Assembly (NCBI GenBank): GCA_037389465.1
Contig: JAZARR010000090.1
Coordinates: 62,001-126,000 of the forward strand
DNA length: 64,000 bases
Origin: Baylisascaris procyonis
Lineage: Eukaryota > Nematoda > Chromadorea > Rhabditida > Ascarididae
Direction: 5' to 3'
How positions within the stretch are numbered: position 1 is the first letter of the stretch; each line of letters starts with the position of its first letter. The translations under genes were made by a program, and so were the position numbers. This document shows, piece by piece, positions 13,301 through 25,263 of this stretch. The notes beneath the pieces are model-generated. The model made no database searches, was not told the origin of the DNA, and saw only the letters and a program-made list of their open reading frames with translations.

Positions 13301-16147
13301 AAAATCCGTTCTTGGGCATATCTTGGCTTGGATTAGGTCAATTCATCTGGAATCTTTTTCATTAGCCATGACTTAGAATGGCCCATCATAGTCTGGAAGA
13401 GCGTTGCGGTTACGATGGGAAAAATTTGGCAAATTTCCGATTTTTACTCTATACGTACTGAAGATCAGTAACACATTTTTGATTGTAGATGTCATAAGTC
13501 TTCATGGATTTGTTTTTTCTGCCGGATTTTTTGCACTTGTGTTTTCTTCATAGTGGGGCGTTGCTGATAAATTTTTTGGTAGCTGTTATTCTGTTGAATC
13601 TTTCAGAAATTCCGGCCGAAACATTTTTTCATACTTAAGCATTTTTTGTTCATATCTTTCTATCCATTTGTTTGAATTTCGACTTCTTTTTTTGGTTTTG
13701 TGAGGAATTTTAGGGGACATGTTAGGGGATGGGTGCGAATTTGCGGAAAGAATTTTGAATATGGAAATCTTTCCTAAATATCTTTGCAAAGTATGAAAAG
13801 CAATCCGGAAAACGTTATTTCGTTGTCGTTTCTGCATTTTTGTGGGAACTTTCTTCAGGACCTCTTGGAAATTCTTGTCTGAAGGGTGCTGTGCAGAAAA
13901 TTTCGGAAAATTTAATGATCCGGTTGAGATATCCGTTCGGGAACAAGAAAATCCGTTCTTGGGCATATCTTGGCTTGGATTAGGTCAATTCATCTGGAAT
14001 CTTTTTCATTAGCCATGACTTAGAATGGCCCATCATAGTCTGGAAGAGCGTTGCGGTTACGATGGGAAAAATTTGGCAAATTTCCGATTTTTACTCTATA
14101 CGTACTGAAGATCAGTAACACATTTTTGATTGTAGATGTCATAAGTCTTCATGGATTTGTTTTTTCTGCCGGATTTTTTGCACTTGTGTTTTCTTCATAG
14201 TGGGGCGTTGCTGATAAATTTTTTGGTAGCTGTTATTCTGTTGAATCTTTCAGAAATTCCGGCCGAAACATTTTTTCATACTTAAGCATTTTTTGTTCAT
14301 ATCTTTCTATCCATTTGTTTGAATTTCGACTTCTTTTTTTGGTTTTGTGAGGAATTTTAGGGGACATGTTAGGGGATGGGTGCGAATTTGCGGAAAGAAT
14401 TTTGAATATGGAAATCTTTCCTAAATATCTTTGCAAAGTATGAAAAGCAATCCGGAAAACGTTATTTCGTTGTCGTTTCTGCATTTTTGTGGGAACTTTC
14501 TTCAGGACCTCTTGGAAATTCTTGTCTGAAGGGTGCTGTGCAGAAAATTTCGGAAAATTTAATGATCCGGTTGAGATATCCGTTCGGGAACAGGAAAATC
14601 CGTTCTTGGGCATATCTTGGCTTGGATTAGGTCAATTCATCAGGAATCTTTTTCATTAGCCATGATTTAGAACGATCCATTATAATCTGGAAGAAGCTCT
14701 CGGTTACGATGGGAAAAATTTGGCAAATTTCCGACTTTTACTCTATACGTACTGAAGATCAGTAACACATTTTTGATTGTAGATGTCAGAACTCTTCATG
14801 GATTTGTTTTTTCTACCGGATTTTTTGCACTTGTGTTTTCTTCATAGTGGGGCTTTGCTGTTAAATTTTTTGGTAGGTGTTATCCTGTTGAATCTTTGAG
14901 AAATTCCGGCCGAAACATTTTTTCATACTTAAGCATTTTTGTTCATATCTTTCTATCCGTTTGTTTGAATTTGGACTTCTTTTTTTGGTTTTGTGAGGAA
15001 TTTTAGGGGGCATGCTAGGGGTGGGTGCAAATTTGCGGAAAAAATTTTGAATATGAAAATTTTTCCGGAATATCTTTGCAAAGTATGAAAAGCAATCCGG
15101 AAAACGTTATTTCGTTGTCGTTTCTCCATTTTTATTCGAACTTTCTTCAGGACCTCTTGGAAATTCTTGTCTGAAGGGTGCTGTGAAGAAAATTCCGGAA
15201 AATTTAATGATCCGGTTGAGGTATCCGTTCGGGAACAGGAAAACCGTTCTTGGGCATATCTTGGCTTGGATTAGGTCAGTTCATCTGGAATCTTTTTCAT
15301 TAGCCATGATTTAGAATGGCCCATCATAATCTGGAAGAGCGTTGCGGTTACGATGGGAAAAATTTGGCAAATTTCCGATTTTTACTCTATACGTACTGAA
15401 GATCAGTAACACATTTTTGATTGTAGATGTCAGAACTCTTCATGGATTTGTTTTTTCTACCGGATTTTTTGCACTTGTGTTTTCTTCATAGTGGGGCTTT
15501 GCTGTTAAATTTTTTGGTAGGTGTTATCCTGTTGAATCTTTGAGAAATTCCGGCCGAAACATTTTTTCATGCTTAAGCATTTTTTGTTCATATCCTTCTA
15601 TCCATTTGTTTGAATTTGGACTTCTTCTTTTGGTTTTGTGAGAAATTTTAGAATACATGTTAGGGGACGGGTGCGAATTTGCGGAAAAAATTTTGTATAT
15701 GGAAATTTTTGCAGAATATCTTTGCAAAGTATGAAAAGCAATCCGGAAAACGTTATTTCGTTGTCGTTTCTGCATTTTTGCTTGAACTTTCTTCAGGACC
15801 TCTTGGAAATTCTTGTCTGAAGGGTGCTGTGCAGAAAATTTCGGAAAATTTAATGATCCGGTTGAGATATCCGTTCGGGAACAGGAAAATCCGTTCTTGG
15901 GCATATCTTGGCTTGGATTAGGTCAATTCATCAGGAATCTTTTTCATTAGCCATGATTTAGAACGATCCATTATAATCTGGAAGAAGCTTTCGGTTACGA
16001 TGGGAAAAATTTGGCAAATTTCCGACTTTTACTCTATACGTACTGAAGATCAGTAACACATTTTTGATTGTAGATGTCAGAACTCTTCATGGATTTGTTT
16101 TTTCTACCGGATTTTTTGCACTTGTGTTTTCTTCATAGTGGGGCTTT

Positions 16148-16794
16148 GCTGTTAAATTTTTTGGTAGGTGTTATCCTGTTGAATCTTTGAGAAATTCCGG
16201 CCGAAACATTTTTTCATGCTTAAGCATTTTTTGTTCATATCCTTCTATCCATTTGTTTGAATTTGGACTTCTTCTTTTGGTTTTGTGAGAAATTTTAGAA
16301 TACATGTTAGGGGATGGGTGCGAATTTGCGGAAAGAATTTTGAATATGGAAATCTTTCCTAAATATCTTTGCAAAGTATGAAAAGCAATCCGGAAAACGT
16401 TATTTCGTTGTCGTTTCTGCATTTTTGTGGGAACTTTCTTCAGGACCTCTTGGAAATTCTTGTCTGAAGGGTGCTGTGCAGAAAATTTCGGAAAATTTAA
16501 TGATCCGGTTGAGATATCCGTTCGGGAACAGGAAAATCCGTTCTTGGGCATATCTTGGCTTGGATTAGGTCAATTCATCAGGAATCTTTTTCATTAGCCA
16601 TGATTTAGAACGATCCATTATAATCTGGAAGAAGCTTTCGGTTACGATGGGAAAAATTTGGCAAATTTCCGACTTTTACTCTATACGTACTGAAGATCAG
16701 TAACACATTTTTGATTGTAGATGTCAGAACTCTTCATGGATTTGTTTTTTCTACCGGATTTTTTGCACTTGTGTTTTCTTCATAGTGGGGCGTT
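16148..16794 (+). repeat. Recombinant satellite monomer (subtype D left, C right)
   Basis: This unit begins like subtype D, with CATGCTTAAGC, ATCCTTCTATCC and TAGAATACATG up to about 16303. From 16315 onward it matches subtype C, with GGGATGGG, GGAAAGAATTTTG and CTTTCCTAAATATC. The switch therefore falls within about 16304-16314. The neighbours on both sides supply the two parental types. Confidence 0.75.
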
Positions 16795-19700
16795 GCTGAT
16801 AAATTTTTTGGTAGCTGTTATTCTGTTGAATCTTTCAGAAATTCCGGCCGAAACATTTTTTCATACTTAAGCATTTTTTGTTCATATCTTTCTATCCATT
16901 TGTTTGAATTTCGACTTCTTTTTTTGGTTTTGTGAGGAATTTTAGGGGACATGTTAGGGGATGGGTGCGAATTTGCGGAAAGAATTTTGAATATGGAAAT
17001 CTTTCCTAAATATCTTTGCAAAGTATGAAAAGCAATCCGGAAAACGTTATTTCGTTGTCGTTTCTGCATTTTTGTGGGAACTTTCTTCAGGACCTCTTGG
17101 AAATTCTTGTCTGAAGGGTGCTGTGCAGAAAATTTCGGAAAATTTAATGATCCGGTTGAGATATCCGTTCGGGAACAAGAAAATCCGTTCTTGGGCATAT
17201 CTTGGCTTGGATTAGGTCAATTCATCTGGAATCTTTTTCATTAGCCATGACTTAGAATGGCCCATCATAGTCTGGAAGAGCGTTGCGGTTACGATGGGAA
17301 AAATTTGGCAAATTTCCGATTTTTACTCTATACGTACTGAAGATCAGTAACACATTTTTGATTGTAGATGTCATAAGTCTTCATGGATTTGTTTTTTCTG
17401 CCGGATTTTTTGCACTTGTGTTTTCTTCATAGTGGGGCGTTGCTGATAAATTTTTTGGTAGCTGTTATTCTGTTGAATCTTTCAGAAATTCCGGCCGAAA
17501 CATTTTTTCATACTTAAGCATTTTTTGTTCATATCTTTCTATCCATTTGTTTGAATTTCGACTTCTTTTTTTGGTTTTGTGAGGAATTTTAGGGGACATG
17601 TTAGGGGATGGGTGCGAATTTGCGGAAAGAATTTTGAATATGGAAATCTTTCCTAAATATCTTTGCAAAGTATGAAAAGCAATCCGGAAAACGTTATTTC
17701 GTTGTCGTTTCTGCATTTTTGTGGGAACTTTCTTCAGGACCTCTTGGAAATTCTTGTCTGAAGGGTGCTGTGCAGAAAATTTCGGAAAATTTAATGATCC
17801 GGTTGAGATATCCGTTCGGGAACAGGAAAATCCGTTCTTGGGCATATCTTGGCTTGGATTAGGTCAATTCATCAGGAATCTTTTTCATTAGCCATGATTT
17901 AGAACGATCCATTATAATCTGGAAGAAGCTTTCGGTTACGATGGGAAAAATTTGGCAAATTTCCGACTTTTACTCTATACGTACTGAAGATCAGTAACAC
18001 ATTTTTGATTGTAGATGTCAGAACTCTTCATGGATTTGTTTTTTCTACCGGATTTTTTGCACTTGTGTTTTCTTCATAGTGGGGCTTTGCTGTTAAATTT
18101 TTTGGTAGGTGTTATCCTGTTGAATCTTTGAGAAATTCCGGCCGAAACATTTTTTCATGCTTAAGCATTTTTTGTTCATATCCTTCTATCCATTTGTTTG
18201 AATTTGGACTTCTTCTTTTGGTTTTGTGAGAAATTTTAGAATACATGTTAGGGGACGGGTGCGAATTTGCGGAAAAAATTTTGTATATGGAAATTTTTGC
18301 AGAATATCTTTGCAAAGTATGAAAAGCAATCCGGAAAACGTTATTTCGTTGTCGTTTCTGCATTTTTGTGGGAACATTCTTCAGGACCTCTTGGAAATTC
18401 TTGCCTGAAGGGTCCTGTGAAGAAAATTCCGGAAAATTTAATGATCCGGTTGAGATATCCGTTCGGGAACAGGAAAATCCGTTCTTGGGCATATCTCGGC
18501 TTGGATTAGGTCAATTCATCAGGAATTTTTTTCATTAGCCATGATTTAGAATGATCCATCATAATCTGGAAGAAGCCTCCGGCTACGATGGGAAAAATTT
18601 GGCAAATTTCCGCCTTTTACTCTGTGCGTACTGAAGATCAGTAACACGTTTTTGATTGTAGATGTCGTAACTCTTCATGGATTTGATTTTTATGCCGGAT
18701 TTTTTGCACTTGTGTTTTCTTCATAGTTTTGGCGTTGCTGATAAATTTTTTGGTTGGTGTTATCCTGTTGAATCTTTGAGAAATTCCGGCCGAAACATTT
18801 TTTCATACTTAAGCATTTTTGTTCATATCTTTCTATCCGTTTGTTTGAATTTGGACTTCTTTTTTTGGTTTTGTGAGGAATTTTAGGGGGCATGCTAGGG
18901 GTGGGTGCAAATTTGCGGAAAAAATTTTGAATATGAAAATTTTTCCGGAATATCTTTGCAAAGTATGAAAAGCAATCCGGAAAACGTTATTTCGTTGTCG
19001 TTTCTCCATTTTTATTCGAACTTTCTTCAGGACCTCTTGGAAATTCTTGTCTGAAGGGTGCTGTGAAGAAAATTCCGGAAAATTTAATGATCCGGTTGAG
19101 GTATCCGTTCGGGAACAGGAAAACCGTTCTTGGGCATATCTTGGCTTGGATTAGGTCAGTTCATCTGGAATCTTTTTCATTAGCCATGATTTAGAATGGC
19201 CCATCATAATCTGGAAGAGCGTTGCGGTTACGATGGGAAAAATTTGGCAAATTTCCGATTTTTACTCTATACGTACTGAAGATCAGTAACACATTTTTGA
19301 TTGTAGATGTCATAACTCTTCATGGATTTGTTTTTTCTGCCGGATTTTTTGCACTTGTGTTTTCTTCATAGTGGGGCGTTGCTGATAAATTTTTTGGTAG
19401 CTGTTATTCTGTTGAATCTTTCAGAAATTCCGGCCGAAACATTTTTTCATACTTAAGCATTTTTTGTTCATATCTTTCTATCCATTTGTTTGAATTTCGA
19501 CTTCTTTTTTTGGTTTTGTGAGGAATTTTAGGGGACATGTTAGGGGATGGGTGCGAATTTGCGGAAAGAATTTTGAATATGGAAATCTTTCCTAAATATC
19601 TTTGCAAAGTATGAAAAGCAATCCGGAAAACGTTATTTCGTTGTCGTTTCTGCATTTTTGTGGGAACTTTCTTCAGGACCTCTTGGAAATTCTTGTCTGA

Positions 19701-22614
19701 AGGGTGCTGTGCAGAAAATTTCGGAAAATTTAATGATCCGGTTGAGATATCCGTTCGGGAACAGGAAAATCCGTTCTTGGGCATATCTTGGCTTGGATTA
19801 GGTCAATTCATCAGGAATCTTTTTCATTAGCCATGATTTAGAACGATCCATTATAATCTGGAAGAAGCTTTCGGTTGCGATGGGAAAAATTTGGCAAATT
19901 TCCGACTTTTACTCTATACGTACTGAAGATCAGTAACACATTTTTGATTGTAGATGTCAGAACTCTTCATGGATTTGTTTTTTCTACCGGATTTTTTGCA
20001 CTTGTGTTTTCTTCATAGTGGGGCTTTGCTGTTAAATTTTTTGGTAGGTGTTATCCTGTTGAATCTTTGAGAAATTCCGGCCGAAACATTTTTTCATGCT
20101 TAAGCATTTTTTGTTCATATCCTTCTATCCATTTGTTTGAATTTGGACTTCTTCTTTTGGTTTTGTGAGAAATTTTAGAATACATGTTAGGGGACGGGTG
20201 CGAATTTGCGGAAAAAATTTTGTATATGGAAATTTTTGCAGAATATCTTTGCAAAGTATGAAAAGCAATCCGGAAAACGTTATTTCGTTGTCGTTTCTGC
20301 ATTTTTGCTTGAACTTTCTTCAGGACCTCTTGGAAATTCTTGTCTGAAGGGTGCTGTGCAGAAAATTTCGGAAAATTTAATGATCCGGTTGAGATATCCG
20401 TTCGGGAACAAGAAAATCCGTTCTTGGGCATATCTTGGCTTGGATTAGGTCAATTCATCTGGAATCTTTTTCATTAGCCATGACTTAGAATGGCCCATCA
20501 TAGTCTGGAAGAGCGTTGCGGTTACGATGGGAAAAATTTGGCAAATTTCCGATTTTTACTCTATACGTACTGAAGATCAGTAACACATTTTTGATTGTAG
20601 ATGTCATAAGTCTTCATGGATTTGTTTTTTCTGCCGGATTTTTTGCACTTGTGTTTTCTTCATAGTGGGGCGTTGCTGATAAATTTTTTGGTAGCTGTTA
20701 TTCTGTTGAATCTTTCAGAAATTCCGGCCGAAACATTTTTTCATACTTAAGCATTTTTTGTTCATATCTTTCTATCCATTTGTTTGAATTTCGACTTCTT
20801 TTTTTGGTTTTGTGAGGAATTTTAGGGGACATGTTAGGGGATGGGTGCGAATTTGCGGAAAGAATTTTGAATATGGAAATCTTTCCTAAATATCTTTGCA
20901 AAGTATGAAAAGCAATCCGGAAAACGTTATTTCGTTGTCGTTTCTGCATTTTTGTGGGAACTTTCTTCAGGACCTCTTGGAAATTCTTGTCTGAAGGGTG
21001 CTGTGCAGAAAATTTCGGAAAATTTAATGATCCGGTTGAGATATCCGTTCGGGAACAGGAAAATCCGTTCTTGGGCATATCTTGGCTTGGATTAGGTCAA
21101 TTCATCAGGAATCTTTTTCATTAGCCATGATTTAGAACGATCCATTATAATCTGGAAGAAGCTTTCGGTTACGATGGGAAAAATTTGGCAAATTTCCGAC
21201 TTTTACTCTATACGTACTGAAGATCAGTAACACATTTTTGATTGTAGATGTCAGAACTCTTCATGGATTTGTTTTTTCTACCGGATTTTTTGCACTTGTG
21301 TTTTCTTCATAGTGGGGCTTTGCTGTTAAATTTTTTGGTAGGTGTTATCCTGTTGAATCTTTGAGAAATTCCGGCCGAAACATTTTTTCATGCTTAAGCA
21401 TTTTTTGTTCATATCCTTCTATCCATTTGTTTGAATTTGGACTTCTTCTTTTGGTTTTGTGAGAAATTTTAGAATACATGTTAGGGGACGGGTGCGAATT
21501 TGCGGAAAAAATTTTGTATATGGAAATTTTTGCAGAATATCTTTGCAAAGTATGAAAAGCAATCCGGAAAACGTTATTTCGTTGTCGTTTCTGCATTTTT
21601 GTGGGAACATTCTTCAGGACCTCTTGGAAATTCTTGCCTGAAGGGTCCTGTGAAGAAAATTCCGGAAAATTTAATGATCCGGTTGAGATATCTGTTCGGG
21701 AACAGGAAAATCCGTTCTTGGGCATATCTCGGCTTGGATTAGGTCAATTCATCAGGAATTTTTTTCATTAGCCATGATTTAGAATGATCCATCATAATCT
21801 GGAAGAAGCCTCCGGCTACGATGGGAAAAATTTGGCAAATTTCCGCCTTTTACTCTGTGCGTACTGAAGATCAGTAACACGTTTTTGATTGTAGATGTCG
21901 TAACTCTTCATGGATTTGATTTTTATGCCGGATTTTTTGCACTTGTGTTTTCTTGATAGTGGAGCGTTGCTGATAAATTTTGTGGTAGGTGTTATCCTGT
22001 TGAATCTTTGAAAAATTCCGGCCGGAAGATTTTTTCATACTTAAGCATTTTTGTTGATGTCTTTCTACTCGTTTGTTTGAATTTGGACTTCTTTTTTTGG
22101 TTTTGTGAGGAATTTTAGGGGACATGTTAGGGGATGGGTGCGAATTTGCGGAAAGAATTTTGAATATGGAAATCTTTCCTAAATATCTTTGCAAAGTATG
22201 AAAAGCAATCCGGAAAACGTTATTTCGTTGTCGTTTCTGCATTTTTGTTTGAACTTTCTTCAGGACCTCTTGGAAATTCTTGTCTGAAGCTTGCTGTGCA
22301 GAAAATTTCGGAAAATTTAATGATCCGGTTGAGATATCCGTTCGGGAACAGGAAAATCCGTTCTTGGGCATATCTTGGCTTGGATTAGGTCAATTCATCA
22401 GGAATCTTTTTCATTAGCCAAGATTTAGAACGATCCATTATAATCTGGAAGAAGCTTTCGGTTGCGATGGGAAAAATTTGGCAAATTTCCGACTTTAACT
22501 CTGTGCGTACTGAGGATGAGTAACACATTTTTGATTTTAGATGTCATAACTCTTCATGGATTTGTTTTTTCTGCCGGATTTTTTGCACTTGTGTTTTCTT
22601 CATAGTGGGGCGTT

Positions 22615-23018
22615 GCTGATAAATTTTTTGGTAGGTGTTATCCTGTTGAATCTTTGAGAAATTCCCGCCGAAACATTTTTTGTTCATATCTTTCTATCCA
22701 TTTGTTTGAATTTGGAGTTCTTTTTTTGGTTTTGTGAGGAATTTTAGGGGACATGTTAGGGGATGGGTGCGAAGTTGCGGAAAAAATTTTGAATATGGAA
22801 ATTTTTCCGGAATATCTTTGCAAAGTATGAAAAGCAATACGGAAAACGTTATTTCGTTGTCGCTTCTGCATTTTTGTGGGAACTTTCTTCAGGACCTCTT
22901 GGAAATTCTTGTCTGAAGGGTGCTGTGAAGAAAATTCCGGAAAATTTAATGATCCGGTTGAGGTATCCGTTCGGGAACAGGAAAATCCGTTCTTGGGCAT
23001 ATCTTGGCTTGGATTAGG
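22615..23018 (+). repeat. Truncated, diverged last monomer of the 646-bp array
   Basis: The last unit has private changes: AATTCCCGCCG in place of AATTCCGGCCG, and CGAAGTTGCGG in place of CGAATTTGCGG. It also has a deletion of about 15-20 bp that removes the CATACTTAAGC stretch (near 22680). It stops after GGATTAGG at 23018, where all other units continue with TCAATTCATC. Unique and SINE-like sequence follows at once. Diverged edge monomers are usual where homogenisation is weak. Confidence 0.85.
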
Positions 23019-23160
23019 ATTGAGGTGGCCCAGTGGATAGCGCAGCCGCTGCGGGACGTGCCACTATGATTCGTGGCATTAAGCATCTCATTGTTGCAAC
23101 CTTCGGGTTTGAGTACTGTTTTCTAGATTTCCGTCCAGAAAGTGGCTACTTATGTTCTAG
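23019..23160 (+). mobile_element. tRNA-like SINE copy at the satellite edge
   Basis: TGGCCCAGTGG at 23026-23036 fits an RNA polymerase III A box, and GGTTTGAGTAC at 23106-23116 is a degenerate B box. The gap between them is about 70 nt and no proper cloverleaf can be drawn, so this is not a functional tRNA gene. The part from GCAACCTTCGGGTTTGAGT through CGTCCAGAAAGTG to TATGTTCTAGAT recurs at 39478-39546, which shows a dispersed element. The copy starts exactly where the satellite monomer is cut. No poly-A tail or target duplication was identified. Confidence 0.6.
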
Positions 23161-24344
23161 ATGTATTTCGTTACTATAACGCGAGTAGCTTCTGAATTAA
23201 GACTGTACCAACATGACATGCTTATATGCGAGCTATTGTGATCAGTCAGTTAGTGGATATTCACAAAGGGGTACTGTATTGTGACCAGTGTTGAGTAGTA
23301 CGGTAATGTTGCATTTAAACGGAGCAGTTTCTAACTTTAAAGCATTCATCTATAATAGAAAATCAATTTCTCATTTGTATAATGGAGTCTAGACGCAAAT
23401 TAACATTTTAGCAAATCTTTAGGAAAACCATGAAATACTGGTCAATATTAAAAATTCGGAATCCCTTTAGAAATATGGTATAAACAAAATATAAGACACC
23501 TTTTGTATTTCAGCTATCGTACCTTAATGCCGAAAGGGTATTTGAAGGCATATTTAAGCATAAAACATTCAAAATTATGTTCGCAAGCATGGTGCACTGG
23601 AAACTAACTGCGGCCTCGGAAGTACGGTATACTCATACCTGCCGCGAAGTGCTTTCCTTCTATTTGCCCTTAATCAATACCTAGGCTTAACCATTCTAAT
23701 TAAATATATGTCTGCTTGTAAGGAAATTCACCCCTTATCAGCGCTCTTTTTTAGGTCGAAACATGCCCGCACTATAACGCTATGGGTAGAAAGTACAATT
23801 TTCACGTTTGCTTTTGTAAATCCGTGTTTACAAAGCGTATCATGATGAGGTTATATCCCCACGTATACATATGTTTTGCTTTTTGATTGCGTGCGTGTAT
23901 GCATGAGTATATATGGGTTTGTGCATATGTGCATAGGTATGTGCGTATAGGTTTATCCGTTTTTCTGCGCAGTAGTTTCAAACAAGGAATTATTCAAAAA
24001 CGCTTACTTCATTGTGAACTATGAGACAAACTTCCACAGAAATCACCTGGATTCGTATCTTTGAAGGTATTCGACAAGTGACTATACTCGGAAAAAGTCC
24101 ATTATACAAATGAAAAATTGTTTTTCTGTCCTACATGAATGCATTAAAGCTAGAAAACGCTCATTTATAGGCAACATTACCGTTATCATTCAATACTGAT
24201 CACAATACACTATCTCTTTGTGAATATCCACTAATTGAGTTATTGTGAAGTCGTACGCTCGCATATAAGCATTCTGTCTGTACCTTTCTGTCGGTCCAGT
24301 CTTAATTCGGAAGCTACTTGCGTCAGAGTTACGAAATCAACTAG
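23157..24344. repeat. Long inverted repeat, arms about 235-250 bp
   Basis: The left arm (23157-23388) and the right arm (24096-24344) are reverse complements at roughly 75-80% identity with small indels. Shared blocks include AGTAGCTTC, GAATTAAGACTG, ATGCTTATATGCGAGC, TTAGTGGATATTCACAAAG, GTATTGTGA, ACGGTAATGTTGC and TCATTTGTATAATGGA. The spacer of about 700 bp (23389-24095) is AT-rich with no recognisable gene. Its right part (about 23860-23950) is an alternating purine-pyrimidine stretch rich in TG, TATG and GTGTATG words. The arms could be long terminal inverted repeats of a decayed non-autonomous DNA transposon or a foldback element. No transposase is present. Confidence 0.8.
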
Positions 24345-25192
24345 AGTAGAGGAGGAGAGCAATCTAATCTACACTATAAGATTATCTCACACATCAACTT
24401 TCAAAGTGTTCCACTTGTTCTGAAGGGAGATATGAGTGCTTAAATGTGGATAAAAACCTTTACGCGTTTTATAACCAGTCGGGTGGCGAGTGTAACCGGT
24501 CTCAGGTTGGGTAAGCAGTTTTAAGTTTCATAACCTTTTTCGGGAGTAGAAAAGTGAATTTTCTGCAAACGAATCGCATGAGCGAGCAATCTGATTACGA
24601 TATCGATGCATTACCCATGTATATTTCACTGTTTATTGACAAGTCTTTTCATTGTCACATTTTCTAAGCTGTTGAGTCGAGATGCATAGAAAAAATTTTT
24701 TGTTTATTGAAGCGGAAATTTATCCTCATTTATAATGTTGACACTCGAACTGCCGCATAAATATTAACAAAAAAATCACTTTGCAATGTTTGGGAGGGGA
24801 TTTATTAGTTTTTATGGAGCGAATTTTTAGAATAGCGCATTTGGATAGGCGATAATGATTGAAAACGCCTACATTTATTTTGCAATGATTGCAGTGCTCT
24901 ATTTAGAAACTTCTATATCTGTATTAGATTTTGCCTATACTTATCGCAATGGCCAAAACGAAGACCCACTGTGGCGAAATCTTTGTTGTTTTCTAACGAA
25001 CCATCTTTCCGACATAATTTATTACTCATAGTTTGGTACTATTTACAATCAGTGCGGCCTTTGCATTCAGTGAACTCTTGTATTACATGCCCATCTGTTT
25101 AATACCCCTTTAGCCAGATTTTTTCACACTTTCCGCATTTTTCACTTTCCGCAAATTCTGCGCGAATTCATCATGCCGACACCTCATCTGTG

Positions 25193-25194
<2 letters not shown>
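24345..25194. other. AT-rich unique DNA, nothing recognised
   Basis: No ORF of note, no tRNA, and no repeat that recurs elsewhere in the window. Base use resembles the rest of the 33-kb unique region. Confidence 0.5.

Positions 25195-25261
<67 letters not shown>
25195..25261. repeat. (TA)n microsatellite
   Basis: An uninterrupted TA dinucleotide run of about 67 bp. The Tyr-Ile repeat ORF that spans it is an artefact. Confidence 0.98.

Positions 25262-25263
<2 letters not shown>

Larger units (their letters stand above)
1..23018 (+). repeat. 646-bp satellite array, 36 monomers
   Basis: The same unit of about 646 bp repeats head to tail. Taking GCTGATAAAT (or its variants) as the start, units begin at 1, 647, 1293, 1939, 2585, 3230, 3876, 4522, 5168, 5813, 6459, 7105, 7751, 8396, 9042, 9688, 10334, 10978, 11625, 12273, 12917, 13563, 14210, 14857, 15501, 16148, 16795, 17442, 18089, 18737, 19381, 20028, 20675, 21322, 21969 and 22615. 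The array runs off the left edge of the window and stops in mid-unit on the right. Each unit carries several CCGG-containing words (ATTCCGGCCGAAA, TTTTTCCGGAATAT, AATCCGGAAAACG, ATTCCGGAAAATTT, GCCGGATTTTTTGC). Units differ by scattered substitutions and 1-bp indels. Most are open for about 67-184 codons on the minus strand and about 60-126 on the plus strand, but several units break these frames, so I treat the array as non-coding satellite DNA. Confidence 0.98.
10334..23018 (+). repeat. Irregular mixed-subtype part of the 646-bp array
   Basis: Units 17-36 fall into subtypes without a strict period. Subtype C has GGAAAGAATTTTG and ATCTTTCCTAAATATC and covers units 18, 19, 22, 23, 27, 28, 31, 33 and 35. 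Subtype D has CATGCTTAAGC, ATCCTTCTATCC and TAGAATACATG and covers units 25, 29, 32 and 34. Subtype E has GGGTGCAAATTTGCGG (units 17, 20, 24 and 30); units 20, 24 and 30 also carry TTTTTATTCGAAC. All four E units have a 1-bp loss in GGAAAACCGTTC that breaks the minus-strand frame. Some subtype pairs recur five monomers apart, for example 17465-18700 and 20698-21930. Unit lengths are about 644-648 bp; many have an extra T in the run GCATTTTTTGTTC. Confidence 0.88.

Noticed and set aside
17..23000. Dozens of 60-184-aa ORFs in the 646-bp array as a multigene family
   Set aside because: They recur with the satellite period on both strands, several units break them by 1-bp indels, and they show no domain, splice site or start context.
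1..23018. CENP-B box in the satellite (TTTCGTTGTCGTTTCTG)
   Set aside because: Only the first eight bases fit the box; the essential A and CGGG positions are absent.
23019..23118. A functional tRNA gene
   Set aside because: The A and B boxes are about 70 nt apart and no acceptor stem or cloverleaf can be drawn; a second copy shows a SINE-like element instead.
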